Below, one piece after another: positions 12,137 through 21,917 of a stretch of DNA of 64,000 nucleotides; positions within the stretch are counted from its first letter, which is position 1; every line of letters starts with the position of its first letter. The DNA comes from Rotaria macrura (Eukaryota > Rotifera > Eurotatoria > Philodinida > Philodinidae): the NCBI GenBank assembly GCA_900239685.1, contig OENT01000025.1, positions 186,001 to 250,000 of the forward strand, given 5' to 3'. The position numbers and the translations under genes are program-made. A model generated the notes under the pieces. It searched no databases. It was not told the DNA's origin and was given only the letters and a program-made list of their open reading frames with translations.

Positions 12137-14312
12137 TTAATCTTGTTTTTTTTCTGTGATTGTTTTCTGTGCATCATCAGATGTCTCTCGGTAAGTCGAT
12201 TCATTATCTCCATCGATTTCTTCATTATTTTCGTCATCTTCTTGTATCTCATAAGGAATGTCTGTATCATTGATTGATGTTTCATTCGGTAAACAGCACA
12301 AACAATAGCATACAATCGATAAAGCAGACGCTGGAAGTCCAAGAATAAGCATTGATATTGCTGGTGATTCATTAAACATTGCGGTAATCGTTCGTGATAT
12401 TTCCAAAAACGGACGAAACAAGCGTTTCATCCATGTACTGCCGGTTTGTCGGATAATTTGTGAATGATTAGAAATGACATAATCGAGAATTGGTTCGATC
12501 TCAAAATTTTTGTCCATGATCGATGCTAACGGATGAAAGCCATGTTTACGTTGAACACTATCGTAGAGAAATAGAAGCGGTCCTTCCAATGTCCATGCGG
12601 CTAGAAAACAGTGAATTTAAAAAGAAAAATTAACTAAAATATTCATTCGTGTCATTTGTTTACCTATATTACTAAGTAAATCAAAATCATGTGTCCATGC
12701 AAATTGAAATGTATGATGGAGTTCAGTTTTATGCTTGATCACATAGTTGTAAATTTGAGATCGAATGTCCTTTCTATATAATTAATATATGTGTTTAAAA
12801 TAGTTGCCATTTATAAAAGTAGAATATGGTTTTTTTGGCAACAAAAAATTTACTAACAAGACTGTAACATCATCATAAGTATGCTACCAAATATGTAAAC
12901 CGATAAGACATGCTGAAAAATGTTGCCGAAAATTTTTCTTGATAAAATGGCCAGTGAATTACAGTAACTAGATATATGCATTATATAGTTCACCATTCTG
13001 AATGGCATGGAAAGACCTCATCTAACTTTTGTTTTCTCATAAAATACTTTAATAGGAATTGTTTTAATCTAGAGACAATTGTTTTTGAAACTAACCAAAT
13101 TTCAAGAAAAAATACATTCAAGTGTTTTGACATTGTTACTGATAAATCAATTGACTCTTTCGTATATTCGTTGTTAGTGACTATGTTATGTTCATGATCT
13201 GCTGATTTGGATTATGTTTTGAATTAATCACGAGCATTTCGCTAGTCTATTACAATGAAACCATAAAAAATAGATATCTATGAAAAACTTTGACTAAAAT
13301 ATTTCATTTCTTTTTCCACATACATGGTATGCAACGGTAGGTCATGAGCAGATGTATTTTTCTTTGCTAACCTTTTCTGATTTTCATTGGCCTTTTCTGA
13401 TTGCTCGTCAAATCCATAAATAACAATCATTTTCTTTGTTAAAACTAAATCATACATATTTCCAGATTCAACTTGTGGAAATGTAGTCACTTTTTCTTTA
13501 ATTATAAATTCTTCTAAACGATTATTATAATCATTTGGTCTATATAAATACAGTTCTTCATTTTTGATAGCAAATATTTGTGGTTGATCATCGAATGTAT
13601 AATCGGAAAAAAATGCTTCTTGAATACTGGATTCGTTTGTTGCATAGAAATAAGCTTGACTTAAATATTGATCTATAATGTTCTTATAATCTTTTATTAA
13701 CGGATCATCTTCATATGTTGTTCCAGCAATGCTCACAAGTAAAAAGAAGACTTCATGTTCATTACGTATTTCATTAAAATAATCTACGGATGGTATCCAT
13801 CGCAATGATGGTCCATTAACTCGTTTTAAAAAGTTTAAAACAGCAGATTTCGTTCTTTGATTTTCATATGATATAATTTGTGAACCACGAATAAATTTCA
13901 CTGTCGGATAACCTCGTATATCATAATAATTAGCGACATCAGAATAGACGGTTGCATCAATGCGTACAATACGAATATTTTTAAATTCGTCACCAGTTGT
14001 TGATACATCATTGACTTCTTTGGCTATTTCTTCATAGATAGGTTCGAAATGTTTACAATGTCCACACCTAAACAAAGATTAAAGTAGGTTTTTGTTCGTA
14101 TAGAATTCGTAACTAAGAAACGAGAGTATGATATACTAGAATATAATTCTTGCATGAAATACGAACCATGGAGCATGAAATTTAATTAAATAGCCGATTG
14201 TTGGATTTTTTTTAATTTCATCAATAATTGAAGAATCAACATCAACTACCCATTCGGCACTCATTCCAATTACACATTGTAACATCCATATGGTATACCA
14301 AATAAATTGCAT
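12137..14312 (-). CDS. TMX3: TMX3-like transmembrane protein disulphide isomerase
   Basis: Exons 14312-14167, 14067-13324, 12773-12664 and 12600-12137 join in frame to 1,464 nt (487 aa). I start at 14312 because it opens a clean signal peptide (MQFIWYTIWMLQCVIG) and the family begins there; an upstream in-frame Met at 14375 is less likely. The first thioredoxin domain carries the active site HAPWCGHC, split by intron 1 inside the Trp codon, and the usual RGYPTVKF cis-proline loop. Two further thioredoxin-like domains (b, b') without catalytic cysteines follow. Then come a membrane segment (about residues 405-430), an acidic cytosolic tail, and a terminal KKQD that fits the KKXX di-lysine ER-retrieval signal. 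TMX3 oxidises or isomerises disulphides of client proteins in the ER lumen. Length and domain order match TMX3 better than TMX1 or TMX4. Confidence 0.88.
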
Positions 14313-15034
14313 GGTTTCTAATAATTTCAATCTAGAAAAGTAATTCTTTTTCTTTATCAATTGTAATGTATACATTCATTCTCTTTCAGTTTTGCCAGTT
14401 AGAAGTATTCTTCAAATCAACTTTGAATCCTCCTTGTTTATCGACTGCTCATGTTGTCTCTATAGCGACGTAATAGAGATCTACTGAGTTTATATCATGC
14501 GAATACGATAAAACTTTGTATCCTTCATGTTTCTTCGATACAATCAGAATTACCTTAGACGTATTTAAGATCATGTAGTTGTAGGAAAGTTTTTTTTTTG
14601 TCACAAAATACAATCTGGAATACTCCACCATTTCTATCCATGGAAAGTTTTAAACCGTTAAATTTCATAAGAAATCTGAATACTGTTCATTCTTATTTAT
14701 ATCGCTTTCTTATGACAAATGATTCTTTTCCACACTATTCTACATCTTATTTCTTATGCAACGTCATCGAGTAGATTTACAAAAAAGAAAAAATAGAAAA
14801 AGCGTGTATATTTTTCATTATATTAATTTTGAGTAGTCAAACTCGTAGGATATCTAGAAAACAGAAAAACATTTTGCAATGCGAAAACAAAATGTCTGTT
14901 GAACAGTTTAACAAATATCGTAGAATAATTCACCACAAACCAACCAATACAAAGATATAAACACAAGAAATAGGCATCACAGATTTTTCTATTTTGTTTT
15001 TCGTCAGATGAGTTCAACTATCATAGATTTATAT
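14313..15034. other. intergenic spacer between TMX3-like and TEX261 genes
   Basis: About 0.7 kb. It must contain the 5' flank of the TMX3-like gene and the 3' UTR of TEX261. Two open frames of about 60 codons on the minus strand have no recognisable content. Confidence 0.5.
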
Positions 15035-15661
15035 CTAGAATTTTTTATTTCTTGTCGGTAAAATAGAATCTTGTACTGAGCGCATGAATGCCAAAAGACC
15101 GACTTTTTTAGCTCGTTTTTTGAAATAATTTGTTACAACATCACCACCAGTGTTAAGCATTGTATCATCAGTATAACGATCACGTTGTGGTTCAGAATAT
15201 TGTGGTAATACATAATCGTTAGCCGATAAAGATAATACAAAGCAGAATGGTATCATCCAAACAAATAGGGTAAAATAAGCAAGTATTTCTGGAAATGGAT
15301 AATACGCTTCATTGAAAAAAGAAAATGCAAAATAATGATGTATGATTAGCAAAATCATAGAAAAAAGAAATGATGGTGATAGAAAAGTAATTATTGGAAA
15401 ATCTGTTAGAATAAAAAAATAGATCGTATTTGATAGAAGTCCAATTGCGTAAAGTGTCCATGTAAATTGTGCTTCAAGTACAATAAGAAGAGCGTTAAGA
15501 CATGTAACAGTAATAAGAACAAAATGAATAACACGTTTAGCAACAGTGGTATATTCTTCAATAAGTTCAGCAACATAATACATACCAGCTGCAACCGAAA
15601 TAGTTAAACAAATAGCAATAAAAATAAATGCTATCCATGACAATGCATACATAAACCACAT
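15035..15661 (-). CDS. TEX261: TEX261 / SVP26 family ER-Golgi cargo receptor
   Basis: Single-exon frame of 208 aa from Met 15661. An in-frame Met lies 12 codons upstream (15697), but animal TEX261 begins MWFMY, exactly as the 15661 start does (MWFMYALSW). Recognisable family blocks are AAGMYYVAELIEEYT near the N-terminus, YPFPEILAYFTLFVWMIPF, LSANDYVLP and the C-terminal GGDVVTNYFKKRAKK then ILPTRNKK. Four to five hydrophobic segments are visible. Yeast Svp26 and animal TEX261 load selected membrane proteins into COPII vesicles, so the expected location is ER/early Golgi membrane. Length (human about 196 aa) agrees. No intron is seen, in contrast to the intron-rich neighbours. Confidence 0.92.
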   Translation of the reverse strand: MWFMYALSWIAFIFIAICLTISVAAGMYYVAELIEEYTTVAKRVIHFVLITVTCLNALLIVLEAQFTWTLYAIGLLSNTIYFFILTDFPIITFLSPSFLFSMILLIIHHYFAFSFFNEAYYPFPEILAYFTLFVWMIPFCFVLSLSANDYVLPQYSEPQRDRYTDDTMLNTGGDVVTNYFKKRAKKVGLLAFMRSVQDSILPTRNKKF

Positions 15662-16421
15662 GGCTTGGTTTCTTGCGTTTTTATTTATTGAATTCAATTT
15701 TTTTTGGTAATCAGTATATCACTAGTTAAAATACCTGCAGAACGATCGACGTGGCTAGGTTATTATGAACAAGTTTTCCGGATGCTTCGAGTGTAAGTGA
15801 CAATGAAATGTCGATTACCAAATCGACCAACCAATCACACTGAGAAATGAATAGATGACGTTAGTGTCGAAGGAAACGGCATTCGATCATATATGTTGAG
15901 AATCATTTGTAGCTATAGGTACGCTTCGTTGATCTTTTTCTCGTTCAGTACATAAATGGTTTCATGATTCATTATTTTCATCATTCACTACAGGGACATA
16001 TGTTTAACTAAAAACGCGATGCAACTGTGTCATGATGCCAGCAAGCTTCTGTGTCGCACAGTCATTGAGAAGTTATATACATACAATTTAGAATTGTAAA
16101 AATTTGAGTATTTGAAATGCACCTAATTGATTCATTTGATTCCAGAACTGAAAAAAAATTTTAAATCGTCCTTGAATTATTTTATCTTCAATCAGGTAAC
16201 AAAGATTTTACTTTTACCTATTCTCAAGCGTACGATCTCAAGTTTATGCTATTAAATGACCAGTCACAACCAATACAGGATGTACGGAGTTGAAATCGAA
16301 AAATATATTGATTATGTGAAAATTTATAGAGATACTATGACAAACTGAAAACACAGCACTATTCAGAAATACTGAAAGTTGATTAATTTCGTGTTACTGT
16401 ATGTCAATCAGTTTCGAAGCT

Positions 16422-16648
16422 ACCCAGGTCCATCAAAACGGAAATCCGTTACGGACCGTACCATCATTAAAATAGGGCCGTATACGGCCGTATTTTCACA
16501 GTATACGATCCTTTCTTACTGTGCCCAGAAATAGTACCGTATACGGAGCCGTATACTGTGAAAATACGGCCGTATACGGCCCTGTTTTAATGATGTTACG
16601 GCCCGTATAACTGCGTCCACTCAACGGTCCGTATCGTTCGACTTGGGT
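16422..16648. mobile_element. foldback / MITE-like inverted-repeat element, copy 1
   Basis: The left end begins ACCCAGGTCC and the right end finishes GACTTGGGTT, inverted with one mismatch in the first nine bases. The interior is a large palindrome: the left arm has ATCATTAAAATAGGG then CCGTATACGGCCGTATT, and the right arm carries the reverse complement. Motifs ACGGACCGTA and ACGGCCCGTA lie near the two ends. There is no coding capacity. No clear target-site duplication could be picked out. It shares its ends with the element at 21511-21917. Confidence 0.7.
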
Positions 16649-18525
16649 TGTCTTCAGTATTGAACCATGTTTATTTACTTTGTTCTAACAAAGTTATTAA
16701 AAAAACGAATGATTAAAATAAAGGCAGGCTTTTTTCATACGTGTGTATGAAGCTTTTTGTTCTTGAAACGATTTGAAGAAATTAGTACCCAGTAATATAT
16801 ATCTCGTGCACATTCGTGATTGTTGCCACAGTCCAATCAGGTAATCTGCGTCTTACATGGATATATAGCCCACATTAAATGGTCATTATACTTGAGCGAT
16901 TTTGCGAATAGGATGAAAGCGTCAACTCGATGCACATCCTTACTTCCTCTATATCAACCACTTTATTCCTGTGCAATCATGTTAATCGGTAAAATTTGTT
17001 GAATTTTTGATCGGAAAAAACAATGTAATTCTTATTGCATATACAGTAGTACTACCTTATCTGTCTTTTTTTCATATAAATGAACCATGGAGCACAATCT
17101 CGCCTCGATTAAATATTTATTCTCTTGGAGAACCGTACTAGCTGTAGTAAAGTGTAGGAATCGGTGCTTCAAATAGTCGAAAACGTTAGTTTAAGTAATG
17201 CACACTTGAGTGCTGCCTTCAGATGTGTGTCAGACCGCATTGAATTCTAAGTAAAGTCAAGCACAGCTATGAAAACCTTGAATTTAAAATTGTAGGGAAA
17301 AGGAGGACGAAGAATTTATCTATATACGAAATTATGTTGAAATCAAACTGAATTTCAGTTTAATCAGAAAGTTGCAAAGTTTAACACTGTTATCAATACA
17401 AATGTGTAATTTCAACACTCGCATATCAAAAAGAGAGCAGAGAGTATTGACTGTGTCCACGGTACTATTGTATTTTTAGAATGTATTCATCAAAGAATTC
17501 GACATGACTCGAATGCGATAAACGCAGAAGGCAACATAAAGGCAGGAAAATACAAAGTTAATTAAATTCTGTGTTTCTCTACCGATCATTAACTAGATCT
17601 CAAAAGTGCACTGCATGTGCAATATAATAATATTCGAAGCAATGTTCTAGCGTTTTTGCTTATTCTTACTATTATTGAAAAATGTACGAATGTATTCCAT
17701 GTTTTCTACATTGATGATTGTAAAAGTCTTTATTTTTACTCAATTATGTTTGCACCTTTTTAACAGTTTTCATGATACTGTATTCAATAAGCCGAATTGT
17801 ATTGACATGTATGCACGCTGAGACACGTTGCCTACAAATGCGTGGAAAAGCATACAACATGTGAATATTGATGAATTTCAATCAAAAGCGATGGAGCATC
17901 TTTGACTCATAAAGAAGTGTATGAGACAGCCATGTAATTCCTCGTCGAATTCTTATTTCCAAGATTGATAGCACGTTGATTGCCTTAGCTGAGTCAATTA
18001 TTATATTTCTTAAAAATATATCAATTAACAATAAGCCAGCAACATAGAAACTGAACAAATATCTGATTTTAACTGCCTTCCAACGTGCCCTGTTTACACA
18101 ACTTTCACGTTTTATTGAATTCTATTTCAATCAAATGTAGTCATAGGTTTTCAATCTATATATGGCGTGTGAAGGAAAATAAATACTCATGTTTTTGACA
18201 TGTGATAAGCTTAAAATTCAAGGATTTTGCTCACTTTTGTGTAAAACTACATCGGAAAATCGTTCTATTGAAACAATATAGAAGTTTCCGGCATCCATTA
18301 GTGAGGTATTAAAATAAAAAAATGAATAAATAATATATTTCACTTAAAAACAAATTGTAAAATTTTGTTAACTCTGTACTTGATGAATCACCAATGAGCG
18401 TCACGTGAGCTAAGCTGTTCTTACATAAGGATGACATTTGATTTTAAGCTTATTTCATATTGATTTTCAGAAAATTGTGAAGTAAAACAGACAATGATAA
18501 TATGAACAACAGTTTTAAATTGCAG

Positions 18526-18704
18526 AATTCGCTTCTAGATTGCACGAAGAATTGCTTAAAACAGTAGAAGAATTCTTCAATGCACATGAATCAATCGCTT
18601 CACTCGACAAAAAAGTCATTTGGATTAGTGATTATAAACATCGTGTCAGAACATGCGTCTTATTTTCTGTAGTTCACATCACAGTTGTTAAGTGTGATCT
18701 ACAG
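18526..18704 (+). other. exon-like open frame of unknown affiliation
   Basis: About 60 codons open between a plausible acceptor (AAATTGCAG) and donor (CAG|GTATAA). The translation is mixed and coding-like (begins FASRLHEELLKTVEEFF, later VIWISDYKHRVRT) rather than low-complexity, but I do not recognise it. It lies 0.3 kb upstream of the split start proposed for homospermidine synthase. It could be an exon of a lost gene or a chance frame. Confidence 0.25.
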
Positions 18705-18990
18705 GTATAATATAGTGTATATCTTACATGCCATGAATTGACGATGAATCCGTAAGTTTTTCTTATACGTAAGTTCAATAATGTCTCGCAAAAAACTGAT
18801 TCACTATTAGAATAATCAAAATATGTGTAATATACCCGCTTGCACCATGCAACAAATAATTTGCGTGCGCCCTTGAGTTTTTTGTGGCAGAAAAAAGAAG
18901 TCTGTCAACGGCAGCCATAAAAAAATATCACTACTTACAGTAAGTAATTCGATTTTTTGTTTGAAGAAAGAAAAATTGTCGACGATTCAA

Positions 18991-20679
18991 AGTAAGTACG
19001 TTGGAAATAATTAAAAGCGTTCGAAATTTATGCTCGAAACTGTTGTCGAAGTTTGAAAATATTCTAGTTGTCAGTTTTGAGCCACGATTTCAGATACACT
19101 ATTTATAAAACATGAAAAACTAATGTAGATTTTGTTTTCTTCTTCAAAGTGAGTTCATTGCCATGTCATCTATTGGTCGTTGGTTATGGTGGTGTATCTC
19201 AATGTACGTTACCACTGATCATTGATTTTTTCTTATCAAAGGAAAAAATAACTTCTATAACCATTATCGATGCACTTGATGTACAATCTAGACTTCAGTC
19301 ATATCTCGATCAATACCATCAAATCAGATTTCATCGAGAACACATAGATAGAAAAAACTATGAAGAAATATTCGGAAAATATCTTTCGGCAAATGATATC
19401 CTTTTGGATCTAGCATTAGATCTTGAGACACAATGTTTATTGAAATGGTGTAATCAACATAATGTATTTCTCGTTAATACATCGATTGAATTATGGAATC
19501 CACTAGCTGATAAACATCTAGGTGATCCACGTTTATTAACATTGTACAATCGATACATGGGATTAATCGACATGGTCAATGATAAAACATGGAAAAAAAA
19601 TGGTGCAACAGGCATTATCGATCATGGCTGTAATCCTGGACTTGTGTCACATTTTGCTAAGCGAGCACTAATTGATATGACTGGTCATATTCTCGACAAA
19701 TGTTCTACATCGATTTTAGAAGAAAAAAGGATTGAATTCGAAAGAGCATTAAAAGAAAAGAATTATCCTAAATTAGCCTATCTCATTGGTGTTAAAACAA
19801 TTCACATATCTGAGCGAGATACACAAATTACCAATACACCAAAGACTGTCAATGAATTTGTAAATACTTGGTCTGTCGAGAGCTGTACTCAAGAAGCATC
19901 GGCATCATCTGAAATCGCATGGGGAACACATGAAAGAGATTTACCCGAGGGAATACTATTTCATGAAGAAAAAGAAGGACCTTGCAATCTGGTTTGTTAT
20001 ACACGTAAAGGAATGAATACTTGGGTGAATATTTTCTTTATTTGTTCTTTCTCGCCTATGGTTTTAAAAAATAGCAGTTAATTAATTCAATTTTTAGGTT
20101 CGTTCATGGGTACCAAGCGGTGAAATGATTGGGATGGTTACAAGACACGGCGAAGTATATGGAATATCAAAATCGTTAACTATGTATACAGAAGATGCAA
20201 ATAACAATTCAGCTTTTTATCGTCCTACTGTTCATTATGCATATTTACCATCGGATCCAACCATAAATTCTTTAATGGAATATCGTATGCATAATTATCA
20301 ATTGCAGTCTAAAATACGTTTAATGAATGATGATATTATTGATGGTGCTGATGAAGTTGGTGTCCTTCTTCTTGGTAGTCCATATGTACGTGCATGGTGG
20401 ACGGGTAGTGTACTTAATATTCAGGAAGCACGACACTTAGTACCAAAACAAAATGCAACAACATTACAAGTCGCTATTGGTGCTGTTGCAGCCATCAATT
20501 ATTGTATGAATCATCCGAATGAAGGCTTGTGTCTACCAGATGATATTGATGCTGATGAAACACTTGATATGTGTATGCCATATTTGGGAAAATGGATTTC
20601 AAAAGCAGTTGATTGGCCATCAACAGATGATAGAATTACGAAAGATTGGCAATTTAAATCGTTTCTAGTCATTGATTAA
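18991..20679 (+). CDS. hss: homospermidine synthase, bacterial-type, with intron(s)
   Basis: Main exons 19150-20024 and 20098-20679, joined by a 73-bp GTGAAT...TTTTTAG intron. The protein starts SSLPCHLLVVGYGGVSQ, a Rossmann NAD-binding turn, then LPLI. Further blocks are GIIDHGCNPGLVSHF, EIAWGTHERDLP, GPCNLVCYTRKGMNTWV, EMIGMVTRHGE, YVRAWWTG and the C-terminal DWQFKSFLVID. These fit the saccharopine-dehydrogenase-like homospermidine synthase family (EC 2.5.1.44 type), which makes homospermidine from putrescine (or putrescine plus spermidine) using NAD. The first codon of exon 19150 lacks one base: the exon begins TG. A strong donor GTAAGT at 18992 preceded by A would create ATG across the junction, giving 1,458 nt (485 aa), close to the bacterial length. 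That start is inferred. Plant homospermidine synthase derives from deoxyhypusine synthase and is unrelated, so this form in an animal suggests horizontal acquisition. Confidence 0.85.
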
Positions 20680-20713
20680 GAAATCCAATAGAATGCTAGT
20701 TTTTCATTTACAC

Positions 20714-20719
20714 AATAAA
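20714..20719 (+). terminator. candidate poly(A) signal of homospermidine synthase
   Basis: AATAAA 35 nt after the TAA stop of the synthase gene. Consensus only. Confidence 0.5.
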
Positions 20720-21305
20720 CTCCAAAGACACTATTAAGGAAAAATAATCCATGTAAAATTCAGTGTGCTTTGTTTGTGCCTAAAAAATTAAATATTATAT
20801 TGGATTTTCAATATTTAAATATCATTGTAAAGAAAGCTAATCCAATCTCTATATAGTCAGTCTCATGCTGATCGGTTCAAAAATTAATTGCTACATTCCG
20901 ATATTTTTAAATGCTCAGAGATTTTATATTTCATTGTTGCAAACTAAAAATATTTTGTTGCACGAACATTTTTAACGGTTCAGTTTGTTTTGGTCTTCTT
21001 TATCATAGTGCATTCAATCATTGTTTGTAATGAAAGATAGAATCGAGCTTGAAAAAATGATTTCAAAAACTGAACAAACATGATCATTACTGAATACGAA
21101 TAAACAATATTTAATTAGTAGTCACTCGGATCACAAATACAATGACGTAATCGTATTGGTACAGTTCTACATGAATTGACGATATCATAATAAACATCAA
21201 CACGAAAATACATAGATTAAGATGTAAAATTCAGCTATGATACTGCTATTTGATTTTAGTCTTCGTTGCGATTATAAAAATACCAGTAATCTATATTCAT
21301 TTTTA

Positions 21306-21408
21306 GGTACTTCTTCAGAACAGTCACACCCTAACAATGAAATGACCAATAAATTCTTTTTCCTTTCCTCTCTTTTTTGTTAGAGTGTGACTATTCTGAA
21401 GAAGTACC
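21306..21408. mobile_element. 103-bp hairpin element with about 31-bp terminal inverted repeats
   Basis: The left arm starts GGTACTTCTTCAGAACAGTC and runs to CCTAACA; the right arm runs from TGTTAGAGTG to TCTGAAGAAGTACC. The arms are complementary over about 31 bp with two mismatches and are separated by a 42-nt loop. Non-coding. Looks like a miniature TIR element. Confidence 0.7.
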
Positions 21409-21510
21409 CATTATTAATGATTACAAATCACGACAAGTAAAAATGATATGATTTGTATTATTCACATTGCATGAAATATTAGTATATCAACCGATTGTTC
21501 GAAATAAGGT

Positions 21511-21917
21511 TCCCAGGTCGATCATTCCGGATGTTCGTAATGGCGTCTTAAACATGGAAAAATGGTGCTATTACGGACCGTAATCCGTCAGCTCGTTGTA
21601 TGATCGGTCGTTTAGTACAGTAAACGATCATCGTTTCTTGTAAAAGCGATCATCGTTTTTCGCCGTATGTTAGCTGTAAAACTGTATTCCGAAAAACGAC
21701 CTCCATACAATATCGTGCAATATTATACAATATTGCTTCTCGCATTATTTTCGGAGTACCGCTTTACGGATAACATACGGCGAAAAACGATGATCGTTCA
21801 CTGAACTAAACGGCCGATCATAAAAAGGGCTGACGGATTACGGCCCGTAATAGCACCTTTTTTCACCGTTTTATACCGTTTACAGTCATTTACGATGTCA
21901 TTTTCTTTGACATGGGT
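21511..21917. mobile_element. foldback / MITE-like inverted-repeat element, copy 2
   Basis: About 400 bp forming an almost continuous palindrome centred near 21727 (ATATTATACAATAT region). Ends are TCCCAGGTCG at the left and GACATGGGTA at the right, like the 16.4-kb element. Arms include GGTGCTATTACGGACCGTAA with CCGTCAG, and the reverse complement near 21840. Further inward are paired AACGATCATCG and TTTTTCGCCGTATGTTA blocks. No coding capacity. Confidence 0.75.

Larger units (their letters stand above)
15662..18990. other. divergent intergenic region between TEX261 and homospermidine synthase
   Basis: The strand switch of the window: minus-strand genes to the left, plus-strand genes to the right, so promoters for both directions should lie here. 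It contains a foldback element (16422-16648) and an exon-like open frame (18526-18704). The rest shows no supported gene. Confidence 0.55.

Noticed and set aside
16820..17002. 60-codon frame with protein-like composition
   Set aside because: No splice sites, no recognised family and no supporting neighbour; insufficient to call.
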